A stretch of DNA of 64,000 nucleotides from Microvenator marinus. GTDB taxonomy: Bacteria > Myxococcota_A > Bradymonadia > Bradymonadales > Bradymonadaceae. Positions 9,031 through 17,424 of this stretch are shown one piece after another. Positions within the stretch are counted from its first letter, which is position 1, and every line of letters starts with the position of its first letter. Under the pieces are notes generated by a model. It saw only the letters and a list, made by a program, of their open reading frames with translations, had not been told where the DNA came from and did no database searches. The position numbers were made by a program, and so were the translations under genes. The DNA lies in the NCBI RefSeq assembly GCF_007993755.1, contig NZ_CP042467.1, positions 5,542,001 to 5,606,000 on the forward strand. Direction: 5' to 3'.

Positions 9031-9392
9031 TGCATTCAAAGCCCAAAACTGTAGACGACTACATCTCGAACTTCGAGCCCGAAGTTCAAACAAAACTCAA
9101 AGCCATCCGAGAAATTGTTCTGGAGGAAGCTCCGAAGGCTTCGGAGTGCATCAGCTATGAAATGCCTACGTATAAGCTGCGAGGAAATCTCGTCCATTTT
9201 GGAGCGTTTAAGAAGCATATCGGACTCTATCCCACGCCAGGTGGGATTTCTGAGTTCGCCCAAGAACTGGCGATGTACACCGGAGCAAAGGGTTCGGTTC
9301 AGTTTCCTCTGGACGAGGACTTACCGCTGGATCTGATTCGCCGCATCGTTAGGTTTCGAGTTGCGCAAGCAAATGACGATACAGGAGGTTGA
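9030..9392 (+). CDS. DUF1801 (YdhG/frataxin-like) family protein
   Basis: A 120-residue protein with the family signature: T-V-D-D-Y-I, F-E-P-E-V-Q, then E-x-I-S-Y-E-M-P-T-Y and V-H-F-G-A-F-K-K-H-I-G-L-Y-P. Members such as YdhG are described as frataxin-like iron-binding proteins; the actual role here is unknown. Its ribosome site (CGAGAG) is provided by the last copy of the tandem repeat. The HEAT-repeat gene follows three bases after its stop. Confidence 0.85.
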   Translation: MHSKPKTVDDYISNFEPEVQTKLKAIREIVLEEAPKASECISYEMPTYKLRGNLVHFGAFKKHIGLYPTPGGISEFAQELAMYTGAKGSVQFPLDEDLPLDLIRRIVRFRVAQANDDTGG

Positions 9393-9395
9393 CCC

Positions 9396-10496
9396 ATGGG
9401 AGTTTTGAAGGGAATCGAAGAACTTGATTGGGGACAATGGGAACACGCCTATGGGCCGGCTACGGATGTGCCAGGTCTGTTGCAGGAGCTGCTCGAAGAA
9501 GAGTCGGCCGAAGATGCGCAGTACGAGCTCTATGGGAACATCATCCACCAGGGCACCGTGTATCCGGCGACCAAGCACGCAATACCGTGGCTGATCAAAC
9601 TCTTAGTTCCGGAGTCGACGGCCGACCGTGTTTGGTTGCTTCAGTATTTGTTGGACCTTGCATGGGGCGATTCGTACATGCGGCTGCACGCGCATCTCGA
9701 TGACGACGGAAGCCCCGAATACGCAAGTCGTATGGCGCAGGAAGTCTCACATGTGGATGGGGTTCGGGCCGCCGTGGTCGACGGATTTGAAGTATATTTG
9801 GCACTCTTCGATTTTGAGAATGTCTCGGAGGTTGGTGCCGCGATCGACCTTATTGTTGGGGTCCCAGAGCTTCTAGAACGCCTCCAGAAGGATGCGTGGG
9901 CGAAGTTTGAGGCATTGCTCGCGCACTCGGACGCGAGGGTGCGTACGAAGGCGACAATGGGCCTTGGCTGGTTTCAAAGTTGGGAAGGGATGAGCGACTA
10001 CATTGACCGCGCTTCAACGGATGAATCAGAGGCCGTGCGTTGGGCCGCGGCGTGGGCTTCGGGCTACCATCGCCTACACACCCAGGAGGTCGTCGATCGT
10101 CTCGTCCATGCGATGCTCGAGCCCCAGGCACTAGATGATGAGTTAGAGGCGGTGCTGGAAAGAAGCGTTGGTCAGGCTTCGATTGCGCCTCTTTTGAGCG
10201 CGCCCGAAGAGTTTCACCCTCACATCCTGGAGGGAATGACGGTTCAACTGCAGCGTGCGAAAGCTATTGAAGCTACCGAGGCCGCGCGACTCATGTTGCT
10301 CATGGTTTTCGGTCAGGAGCGAGCACCTGAGTCCTTCGAAGAACTTAGCTCTCGTCAGGTGGAGGTGTTGCGGCTCGTATCTGAATGTGATGAAGCCTGG
10401 GTCTTCGATGGAAATATGTCCCAGTTGTTGTCATCGTGGGGATTGCCGTCGAGGCGTGACGCCCTGAAGACCTATGTGAATCAGAAGGACGACTAG
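9396..10496 (+). CDS. HEAT-repeat protein
   Basis: A 366-residue soluble protein of helical repeats. The beginning (E-L-D-W-G-Q-W-E-H-A-Y-G-P-A-x-D-V-P ... I-H-Q-G-T-V-Y-P-A-T-x-H-A-I-P-W-L) is typical of a bacterial HEAT-repeat family whose function is unknown. A good site, CAGGAGG, precedes the ATG. Its TAG stop shares four bases (CTAG, 10493-10496) with the stop of the convergent gene. Confidence 0.82.
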   Translation: MGVLKGIEELDWGQWEHAYGPATDVPGLLQELLEEESAEDAQYELYGNIIHQGTVYPATKHAIPWLIKLLVPESTADRVWLLQYLLDLAWGDSYMRLHAHLDDDGSPEYASRMAQEVSHVDGVRAAVVDGFEVYLALFDFENVSEVGAAIDLIVGVPELLERLQKDAWAKFEALLAHSDARVRTKATMGLGWFQSWEGMSDYIDRASTDESEAVRWAAAWASGYHRLHTQEVVDRLVHAMLEPQALDDELEAVLERSVGQASIAPLLSAPEEFHPHILEGMTVQLQRAKAIEATEAARLMLLMVFGQERAPESFEELSSRQVEVLRLVSECDEAWVFDGNMSQLLSSWGLPSRRDALKTYVNQKDD

Positions 10497-11020
10497 CCCT
10501 TGATTAGAATCTCGCGAATCTTTGCGAGGAAGTCATATTCCGTGCGTGGAATACTCCCGTAGTTCAGGTGGGTACGAGTGTGCGTCCATTCGCAGAGCAT
10601 TCCTTCGGTTGTGCTGAGCTGCCTTTCATCAGGGCTAGCCGGGACTTCGAGTGCGAAGTACCGAAGGCGGTTTGCCTTGATGATGAGCACCCAGATTGGC
10701 TCTGTCATTTCCGATGCCTGAGTGTTTTCGATGAGTATCGCCGGATACGCACCGAGCTTGATGATTCGGTAGGTCGGCGTCTCTCGCTCGATCCACTCAA
10801 GGTCGATTGGAGGGTTGGTGATGAAGTCTTTGGCCTCGGCCAGATGGTTTGGGTCCAGGTCAACAAGGTAGCCGCATTCATCGATTTGATAGGGAACAAA
10901 GCCCAAAGCGTTGTGAAGGTAGAGATGGCGGTCAAACTCGGATACAAGTGCGCGCCTCAATCCCACCTCACCACTCTCCAAAACCGCGCTTGGAAGACGA
11001 TCATGCCATTCGTAGTACAT
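10493..11020 (-). CDS. Hypothetical protein
   Basis: A 175-residue cytosolic protein, acidic to neutral, without recognised domains. The start at 11020 (MYYEWHD) follows GCAGGAGG; the frame is open 18 bases further. A strand pattern such as I-W-V-L-I-I-K-x-x-R-L-R-Y-F-A-L-E-V suggests an alpha/beta fold. It is convergent with the HEAT-repeat gene, sharing CTAG at the stops. Confidence 0.7.
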   Translation of the reverse strand: MYYEWHDRLPSAVLESGEVGLRRALVSEFDRHLYLHNALGFVPYQIDECGYLVDLDPNHLAEAKDFITNPPIDLEWIERETPTYRIIKLGAYPAILIENTQASEMTEPIWVLIIKANRLRYFALEVPASPDERQLSTTEGMLCEWTHTRTHLNYGSIPRTEYDFLAKIREILIKG

Positions 11021-11126
11021 AGATACCTCCTGCCCCATGTTCTCCGTGAACCCTGAAGCAGATGGTAACTTATCAGCTGGTTCGGCACGATTCGTACCGG
11101 AGACACATTAGAGCGAAACTTGTTGA

Positions 11127-12380
11127 TTGAACGTGATTTTTCGTCAGAACCAACTAAGATTCAACTTTAGGAGATCTGTTCAATGCGTTACGAAACGTCT
11201 CGTACCGCATTGGCTTGCCGCGTTGATTCGGTTGGAAGCAATAAAAGGGTTCGATTTGTTGTCGCGTGAGAATTCACAGTCTGTCTTCAGTACTCGCCTA
11301 GAAGGCGAGGTTCTAGTGCTAAGTATTGGCCCGCGATACGGCAAACTCTTGGGTTCCGCTCTCTTGCTTTTGGTATTGAGCGGAGCAATGGTCTGGTTCT
11401 GGACGCATCAAGATCCGAAGGGACCTAGCTCTTTCGGTATGATGGCGATCAACTTGGGGCTCTTTTTACTCTTCAGTTCGTCGCTCTACCAAGGGTGGCT
11501 TGCGACTAAGTCTGTCACGCTTGAGATCGGGCCGGACCACTGGCAAATGGAACGCAACGGGAAGAAAATTTGCCAGGGAACAAGGCGTCCTGAGCTTCTT
11601 TTCGAGTTCGGACTAACTAAGGGTTTCGTCCTAAAGTTAAGTGATGCCGAGACATTGAGTGCGTCATTTGGTCAATCCTTGAAGGCCCACGAGTTGGAAA
11701 GTGTTGCGGCGCTGATTCGCTCCTTTGTTGAAAAGAACTTCGCGAGTCAGAGCACCCAAGCCGACAGCTTCGGTGAGCTTGCCGTTCAGATGGGCGAGGT
11801 AAAGTTCCGGTCGACACGTTTTTCGTTGTTGAGGAGTCTCTCGTCGCTGTTTCAGACGTTCCAAGTTGTTAAATCACCGACGAAATTGATGACCGATATT
11901 ACACCCCTACAGACCTTTGAGTTCACGAGTGTGGGTTTTATGAGGGACGCCGTTCTCTGGGTTTTTGGTTCGTCGAAGGAGGTCTTTTTGAGCCACGATG
12001 GGACAATTGCCGTTGAGGTAAGTCCGGGTGGGCCAGGAGCAACCGAGACGAGGTACTCCTTTTCTACGCTTATGGACGATGGCAGATATCGACTGACTGG
12101 CACATCCGTAGCAACGGAGGGTTTGGTCTATTCAATGCCATCAAGCATGAATTTTGAACGGGACCTTCAATCGCATAGGGCGTGGATTTCAGAGCAAATC
12201 GAGGTTCACAACACGCGACCCGTTGCAATGAACTCAATGGGCGATCGAAAACGAGTTTGGCGCTATTATGTGCGGAACTTAGAGGCTCGTGTGACCTCGC
12301 TTACAGTGCTTGGTTTGGTGGGGTTGGTGTTTGTCCTTTTGGGGTTGGTCGTCTCCTTCATCATGGAGTCTCTACATTGA
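11127..12380 (+). CDS. Hypothetical membrane protein
   Basis: A membrane protein with two transmembrane segments near the N-terminus (around residues 72-92 and 106-124 of the longest form), a soluble middle of about 250 residues, and one transmembrane segment at the very C-terminus. I do not recognise it. The start is uncertain: the longest form begins with TTG at 11127, but TTG at 11256 has AAAAGGG a suitable distance upstream and would drop a basic, less protein-like lead. It is followed after 11 bases by a lipoprotein gene and is probably co-transcribed with it. Confidence 0.6.
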   Translation: MNVIFRQNQLRFNFRRSVQCVTKRLVPHWLAALIRLEAIKGFDLLSRENSQSVFSTRLEGEVLVLSIGPRYGKLLGSALLLLVLSGAMVWFWTHQDPKGPSSFGMMAINLGLFLLFSSSLYQGWLATKSVTLEIGPDHWQMERNGKKICQGTRRPELLFEFGLTKGFVLKLSDAETLSASFGQSLKAHELESVAALIRSFVEKNFASQSTQADSFGELAVQMGEVKFRSTRFSLLRSLSSLFQTFQVVKSPTKLMTDITPLQTFEFTSVGFMRDAVLWVFGSSKEVFLSHDGTIAVEVSPGGPGATETRYSFSTLMDDGRYRLTGTSVATEGLVYSMPSSMNFERDLQSHRAWISEQIEVHNTRPVAMNSMGDRKRVWRYYVRNLEARVTSLTVLGLVGLVFVLLGLVVSFIMESLH

Positions 12381-12391
12381 GAATCGAATTG

Positions 12392-13651
12392 ATGAAGAAT
12401 TTTGTATGCGTAGTGTTGGGTTTAGGATTGGTAGGCTGTGGACCTCGAGAGATTGTCCCGACCGCTACGGTGATGATTGAGAGGCAAGCACCGCAAGATG
12501 AGGGAGTTTGGTTGTTGGGCTTGGACAGTGACGTTGTGTCTCTTCCCGATGGCACCCAGATCGACCTGTTCCGCGAGGGCAGCGAGAAAGATGGCCTCCT
12601 GACCCATCCGGGCCTCAAAGTTGTTTCACCAAAGCATGGTGAGGTATTCACCGGCGGCCTCGGCCTCTTTGAGGTTCACGGGCGTCCGATGTTTGTAGAA
12701 AGGCTCGGTGGCGATTCAAAAACTCCGCCGCATCTAAAGGTTACCCTTGGCAGGCCTGACGAGAATTGGGCACTGATGTCGGTTGATGATGCGATTGCCC
12801 TGGGACGTAAAGAACTTCATGACGCGAACGTGGGGTATTCTCGCTTCGGCTGGCGGGTCTATGACTATCGACTGGAGCTGATGGCGCATTCGGACAGGGA
12901 CCCGAATGTGGCCGTGTTGGTGGTGGACAGATTTCGATACCGAGTCGAAGACCTCAAAAGATTAGATTTTACGCCACTTCCTTTTGCGCCGCCGTCTTCG
13001 TTCAAGTTAGAGACTTTCAACATGCGAAGCTGGGTAGAGGTTGAAGGTTCCACTCCAGCTTCTCAATTGGCGATTGTAGAGGGCAGGTTCGTAACATGCC
13101 GATTCTCAATGGAACGTGCTTTTCCGTCGTATGTTGATGTCTCATTTGGCGAGTCGGGATATAAGTTTGACTACCCGGAGAAGCACCCAACCATTCATGG
13201 TCGCGACACCAGTTTTCAAGAATGCCTTTCCGAGGTCTTGCGGGATGTATCCGATTTGCCTGCAAAATTTCGAATCAACTACGAGTACAAGGTCACCACG
13301 GTAGAAGAGAGCGCTTCAGGAGACGGGATCTTGGCGTTGGTGGAAGGTCGTCACCTCAATTTTCCGCCCGTAGATTTGAGCATTCAACGCGGCTCGGCGG
13401 ATACGAGAAACGGTCTTCGTAAGATCGTTCGCAAGAATTGGCTAGGCCTTATCAAGTGCGAACCAGAAGGGGTACAGGCGACCGGCATGGTCGAAATCGA
13501 GGGGACCTTGAACGTGGTGTTGGAGAGTCCGTGGGAAACGGAGGTTGGTTGTCTGACGCGTGCTATTTCGCGATGGAACCTGGGGCGGTTAGATAAGGCA
13601 TCTGAGGTCGAATTTTCAATCAGGTCAGGTGTCTGGAATGGCGGGAGCTAG
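12392..13651 (+). CDS. Lipoprotein with AgmX/PglI-like C-terminus, paralogue of 42429-43628
   Basis: A 419-residue lipoprotein (lipobox VGC, Cys16; start ATG 12392). The N-terminal half has G-L-L-T-H-P-G-L-K, G-G-L-G-L-F-E-V and F-V-E-R-L-G-G; the same order with close spacing appears in the lipoprotein at 42429-43628 (G-L-L-T-K-P-G-L-K, S-G-L-G-Y-F-E-L, L-V-E-R-V-A-G). The C-terminal half has F-Q-E-C-L-S-E-V-L and a last element V-G-C-L-T-R-A-I-S-R-W-N-L that recalls the AgmX/PglI C-terminal domain of myxobacterial gliding proteins; this last point is inference. It follows a membrane protein by 11 bases. Its 3' end overlaps the antitoxin remnant on the other strand. Confidence 0.78.
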   Translation: MKNFVCVVLGLGLVGCGPREIVPTATVMIERQAPQDEGVWLLGLDSDVVSLPDGTQIDLFREGSEKDGLLTHPGLKVVSPKHGEVFTGGLGLFEVHGRPMFVERLGGDSKTPPHLKVTLGRPDENWALMSVDDAIALGRKELHDANVGYSRFGWRVYDYRLELMAHSDRDPNVAVLVVDRFRYRVEDLKRLDFTPLPFAPPSSFKLETFNMRSWVEVEGSTPASQLAIVEGRFVTCRFSMERAFPSYVDVSFGESGYKFDYPEKHPTIHGRDTSFQECLSEVLRDVSDLPAKFRINYEYKVTTVEESASGDGILALVEGRHLNFPPVDLSIQRGSADTRNGLRKIVRKNWLGLIKCEPEGVQATGMVEIEGTLNVVLESPWETEVGCLTRAISRWNLGRLDKASEVEFSIRSGVWNGGS

Positions 13652-13826
13652 GCAGGCCATTTAGATCGTACGCCACGATGTCCTCATCGCTACCGTAATC
13701 ATGAACTGGAAGTTCGGCGCAACTCCGAGCAATCTCTTTGAGCCGCTGCTCCGTGGACTTCGTGTCGCGAAATCGCTTTTGTCGGGCCAGTCGTTCCACT
13801 TCTTCATTTTCGATATCCAGTGGCAT
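13620..13826 (-). CDS. Orphan VapB-like antitoxin, internally shortened
   Basis: A 68-residue protein. The beginning (MPLDIENEEVERLAR) and the end (EIARSCAELPVHDYGS, then D-E-D-I-V-A-Y-D-L-N-G-L-P) match the Rv0623-type/PSK VapB antitoxin family, which normally runs to 80-90 residues. The middle, which in the family holds the L-T-G-E-S-x-T-E-A-V and helix segment, is shortened, and only a remnant S-T-E-Q-R-L-K is left. No vapC follows: downstream on the same strand lies the end of the lipoprotein gene 12392-13651. The antitoxin may be a degraded orphan. Confidence 0.6.
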   Translation of the reverse strand: MPLDIENEEVERLARQKRFRDTKSTEQRLKEIARSCAELPVHDYGSDEDIVAYDLNGLPSSRHSRHLT

Positions 13827-13901
13827 TAGAGTCTCACGTTAACGCTAGGATAAACAATTACTCAGTTCTGGAGGATGCTTCAATGGTTTTGGATAAAGGG
13901 C

Positions 13902-13959
13902 TTGACACGTTTCGATACTTCGATATCTTTCGAAGTATGACGGTTCGATAGTTTTCGAA
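13902..13959 (+). promoter_or_regulatory. Promoter and TTCGA-box operator of the arsR-type gene
   Basis: A -35 hexamer TTGACA (13902-13907) lies 16 bases before TATCTT (13924-13929). Between and after them TTCGA occurs five times, and 13917-13936 forms an inverted repeat, ACTTCGA-N6-TCGAAGT, that covers the -10 element. Such placement is what an autorepressing ArsR-family protein, encoded next, would need. Confidence 0.6.
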
Positions 13960-13977
13960 ATGTCGAATGGAGACCTG

Positions 13978-14274
13978 ATGGACGAGAATCAATTGGTTAA
14001 GATGTTTAAGGCGCTTGGAAACCCGAATCGGTTTCGGCTTTTCGACGAGATTCGAAAGGCTGGTAGTTCTTCGATCGAAGAGGGTCATTGTTGCTTTCTC
14101 AACACCATCATCGACCAGCTCAACATTGGCGCCCCGACTGTTTCCCACCACCTCAAAGAGCTCGTGAATGCAGGTCTGGTGGAAACGGAAAAGGAAGGGA
14201 AATTCCTCCAATGTCGGCTGAATCAAAAGAATATCGAATCGCTTAGAGAATTTGTCAGATCGCTAGAAGAATAG
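13978..14274 (+). CDS. ArsR-family winged-helix transcription regulator
   Basis: A 98-residue ArsR/SmtB-type regulator: F-K-A-L-G-N-P-N-R-F-R-L-F-D-E-I at the start and the recognition region A-P-T-V-S-H-H-L-K-E-L-V-N-A-G-L-V. A Cys pair (H-C-C-F) lies just ahead of that, possibly a metal or thiol sensor site. The ATG at 13978 has GGAG six bases upstream; ATG 13960 has none. It precedes an oxidoreductase by 15 bases and its own promoter carries TTCGA palindromes. Confidence 0.88.
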   Translation: MDENQLVKMFKALGNPNRFRLFDEIRKAGSSSIEEGHCCFLNTIIDQLNIGAPTVSHHLKELVNAGLVETEKEGKFLQCRLNQKNIESLREFVRSLEE

Positions 14275-14289
14275 ACCAAGGAACGCCCA

Positions 14290-15378
14290 ATGAGTGCTGC
14301 ACTTCGAGAGATGATTGGTGAGCTAGATTTCTCGCCCAAGACTGAGATGCACAAGGTCGTAATCCCCAAAGCCGGGAGTTATGACCAGCTTCAAATCAAG
14401 GAGTTTGAGGTACCGGTACCAGGGCCCGGCCAAGTCTTGATCGAGACCCGCGCAGCCGGCGTAAATTACGCGGATGTTGTGGTTCGGATGGGGCTCTATA
14501 AGTCCGCCAAGGAATTCGTGGGTTGGCCCATCACGCCAGGGTTTGAAGTTTCCGGCGTCGTTACTGGGCTTGGCGAAGGTGTGGTGGACTTTCAGCTGGG
14601 TGATGAAGTGGTAGGGCTGACGCTATTTGGCGGGTATTCGAGTCATATCGTGACCGAAAGTCGATACGTCTATCACAAGCCACGAGGCTTGAGTTTTGCG
14701 GAAGCTGCCGCGATGCCGGCCGTGTTCATGACCGCTTGGTTTGCGCTCTTTGAGCTCGCTCATCCGCGTCCGGGCTCGAAGATCCTGGTTCATTCAGCGG
14801 CAGGTGGTGTGGGCGCAAGTCTTGTCCAGCTGGCTAAGATAGCTGGTTCTGAGGTGGTTGGTGTGGTGGGCGGAACGCACAAGGTCGAGGCCGCCAGAGC
14901 TGCTGGATGTGACCTCGTCATCGACAAGTCCACGCAGGACCTCTGGGCCGAGGCAAGATCCTTTGCTCCCGAGGGGTATGACGTCATTCTGGATGCAAAC
15001 GGAGTGGAGACTTTGGGTCAGTCCTACGCACATCTACGGCGCGCTGGAAAGCTCGTCATCTATGGCTTTGCGACCATGATGCCGAAGAAGGGTGGAAAAC
15101 CGAACTGGTTCAAACTGGTGTCTGGCTGGCTTCGCACTCCGCGCTACAACCCTCTGAACCTGACCACGGACTCGAAGAGCGTGCTCGCCTTCAACCTGAG
15201 CTTCCTCTTTGACCGGACTGACCTATTGGAGCTCTTTGTGGCGGACCTGCATCAGTGGCTCTCCGAGGGCTCAATCGTTGCGCCGTTAGTCACGGAGTAT
15301 CCGCTGGCTGAGGTGGCTCGGGCGCATGCTGATATTGAATCAGGACGAACCGTTGGAAAGCTGGTTTTGATTCCGTAA
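14290..15378 (+). CDS. Zinc-independent medium-chain dehydrogenase (quinone oxidoreductase/VAT1-like)
   Basis: A 362-residue MDR-superfamily protein: A-A-G-V-N-Y-A-D near residue 60 (where zinc enzymes carry Cys), G-F-E-V-S-G-V-V, and the NAD(P)-binding A-A-G-G-V-G. The lack of zinc ligands, and the region with N-P-L-N-L-T, points to the quinone oxidoreductase/VAT1 branch, which reduces quinones or enals with NADPH. It directly follows the ArsR gene and is probably its target. A role in electrophile stress is inferred. Confidence 0.85.
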   Translation: MSAALREMIGELDFSPKTEMHKVVIPKAGSYDQLQIKEFEVPVPGPGQVLIETRAAGVNYADVVVRMGLYKSAKEFVGWPITPGFEVSGVVTGLGEGVVDFQLGDEVVGLTLFGGYSSHIVTESRYVYHKPRGLSFAEAAAMPAVFMTAWFALFELAHPRPGSKILVHSAAGGVGASLVQLAKIAGSEVVGVVGGTHKVEAARAAGCDLVIDKSTQDLWAEARSFAPEGYDVILDANGVETLGQSYAHLRRAGKLVIYGFATMMPKKGGKPNWFKLVSGWLRTPRYNPLNLTTDSKSVLAFNLSFLFDRTDLLELFVADLHQWLSEGSIVAPLVTEYPLAEVARAHADIESGRTVGKLVLIP

Positions 15379-15385
15379 AGCCTAC

Positions 15386-16492
15386 CTAGATATCCATTTC
15401 ACAGGTTCCACCGCCGAAGGCATCGCACGTCAACTCGGGTGGAGCAGGGCAGGGGGTTGGAATACACCCGTCGAAGTCAAAACCCGCACAGACGATATTG
15501 ACCTGCTGGATGATGGCGCTGCATGCGTCATTTGTCATGGGTGTTCCGCACCCTTCACACACGCACTCAGAGGGGTCGGTTGGGGCTGATGCGAAAGGGC
15601 AATAGCCACAATCCCCATCGTTTACGCAAACATCCGAGCTTGCTTCACAATACCCGGAGTTTGCGCAGTTTGCAGGTTGCGTAGGTAGGCAGATCGCCAC
15701 CGGGCACGTCGCCAAAAAGTCGGCGTCACAATGTGTGTTGAATGCGGAGTTGCGGGCCTGACATTCGGTTTGAGTGGCCGGATGTGTGGGGCAGAGCGGG
15801 CATTCGCATTCGGAAGGACTTGTGGGGGCTGACGCGTGGTTGCAAAGGCCACATTCAGAATCGACGGTGCATGTGTTTGGTCCGGAGCATCTCGGGCAAC
15901 ATTCGCCTGGTTGTAGGATCTGCTCATTCAAGGGACAATTGAGGACTGGACATTCTGCTTGTGTGCACGCGTCGATACACGTGTCGTTGATGCACGCGAC
16001 CGGTTGTGGCGGGGTACACCGTGGGATTGGGCAGGCGCCGTTTGGCTCCCAGCTTGTGTCAGTACCACATACGGCATCCCAGGCGGCTTGATTTTCCTGA
16101 CAAGTTTCCGCGGGCAAGACTTCTGAGGCACAGCTCACGCAATAGCATTCGGAAAGCGTCGTGGGGGCGGTTGGAAACGCACATCTGCTGCAGTCGGAAT
16201 GGGCCTCGCAGGCCAGATTTGGCGGATTTTCCATGTCCGGCATATCGGCGTCTGTGTTCTCCATATCGGCCGTCATGTCTGGAGTCATGTCCAGAGCGAT
16301 GTCTGGCATCATGTCGGTCAAGTCAGGCGTGCCCTGGTCTGTATTGCCTTCGTCGTTCGCTAAATCCGTAGGCATGTCCACTGAAGGCATGTCATGCTCG
16401 GTACCCTGATCATTTACGGAAATCGTTGGGCTAGGTTTGTCTGAGCAAGCCATTGCGAGAGTGATGGAGAGAAAGAAAATAACGCGTTTCAT
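15386..16492 (-). CDS. Cys-rich repeat lipoprotein with Asp/Met linker
   Basis: A 368-residue lipoprotein (lipobox AMAC, Cys16, followed by SDK). Residues about 25-90 form a linker built from D-M-x-x-D-M-like units. Then come three Cys-rich repeats of about 80 residues, each with D-C-x-x-C-x-x-A-x-A-P-T-x-x-S-E-C-x-C-x-x-C. Between the first and second lies a stretch with G-E-C-C-P-R-C resembling a von Willebrand type C motif. It is probably a disulfide-bonded surface protein. The function is unknown. Confidence 0.82.
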   Translation of the reverse strand: MKRVIFFLSITLAMACSDKPSPTISVNDQGTEHDMPSVDMPTDLANDEGNTDQGTPDLTDMMPDIALDMTPDMTADMENTDADMPDMENPPNLACEAHSDCSRCAFPTAPTTLSECYCVSCASEVLPAETCQENQAAWDAVCGTDTSWEPNGACPIPRCTPPQPVACINDTCIDACTQAECPVLNCPLNEQILQPGECCPRCSGPNTCTVDSECGLCNHASAPTSPSECECPLCPTHPATQTECQARNSAFNTHCDADFLATCPVAICLPTQPANCANSGYCEASSDVCVNDGDCGYCPFASAPTDPSECVCEGCGTPMTNDACSAIIQQVNIVCAGFDFDGCIPTPCPAPPELTCDAFGGGTCEMDI

Positions 16493-16631
16493 CGGTTGCT
16501 CGAAGGATAGGTTGAACCAATCATTGTAGCGTGAGTGTGCACAAAGATCACTCTTGGCGAAAAAAAGCCTACTTTGAGAATAAAATTGTGCTTCACTCGT
16601 CTATGTATGGGCCTAAAGAATCGGATAGTGA

Positions 16632-17423
16632 ATGAAGATGAGATCGTTATGTATTGTTCTGGTTGGGTTGATGGTCGGTTGTGGATCCAGCCCTACCCAG
16701 ACGAAAGATGAGCAACCAGGGGCGACCGGGTTGGTTTCCGAGAACTTAGAACAGACCGAAAGCTCGGTCGTCAATGAAGTGGTTGAGGTAGCTGAGGAAG
16801 AGGTGGTGTGCCACGTTGGAGGCGAGGAGACGCGTCCAGACGCTCAAATTCAAGCAGGGCAATACATCAATCTGAATGTACGCAAAGTTTGCGACTACTT
16901 GACGGTGAATGCTGAACGAGCTCACACGATTCACCAAACCTTGCAGCTCTACGATGAGGCTCTGGAGGTTATGGGTGAGGCGAAGGTAGCTCTGGTCCTT
17001 GGTAGGGAGGCAAAGGTGTATCGGACGAAAGATGAGCTGATTGCGGACCCGGAAGCTGGAGTAGATGCCGCAGCCGTTTTGCCAAAGGATTTTGACTTTG
17101 AGTCGCACGCTTTGGCGAGGTATCAAGTGCTTCATTCGAGCCTTACCCAATGCCGAGATCAGCGGCTTGGGATGACGGGCGAGCAGGCGAAAGCCATGGA
17201 CAAGTACAATGAGAAGTGGCGAGAGAAAGCCAGTGAATTGCAGGGCGTGTGGCGCTTTGTGCCTGATGCCGTAGAGACCGTGCGCGATGTCCAGGTGATT
17301 GACCCGGTACTTCCAGCCGAACGCAACTACCCTGCCTCGGGTCCCTGCGAGGAGTTTTGGGTCGAACAACCCGCGCTAACTCCAGTCTCGCGCGAAGGTC
17401 GCGTGGGTGTTTACGGTCGCTAG
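16632..17423 (+). CDS. Hypothetical lipoprotein
   Basis: A 263-residue lipoprotein (lipobox VGC, Cys17), with a Ser/Thr/Glu-rich linker and then a helical domain bearing four or so Cys, including one near the C-terminus in G-P-C-E-E-F-W-V. I do not recognise the family. It ends one base before the convergent transglycosylase gene. Confidence 0.75.
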   Translation: MKMRSLCIVLVGLMVGCGSSPTQTKDEQPGATGLVSENLEQTESSVVNEVVEVAEEEVVCHVGGEETRPDAQIQAGQYINLNVRKVCDYLTVNAERAHTIHQTLQLYDEALEVMGEAKVALVLGREAKVYRTKDELIADPEAGVDAAAVLPKDFDFESHALARYQVLHSSLTQCRDQRLGMTGEQAKAMDKYNEKWREKASELQGVWRFVPDAVETVRDVQVIDPVLPAERNYPASGPCEEFWVEQPALTPVSREGRVGVYGR

Positions 17424-17424
17424 A

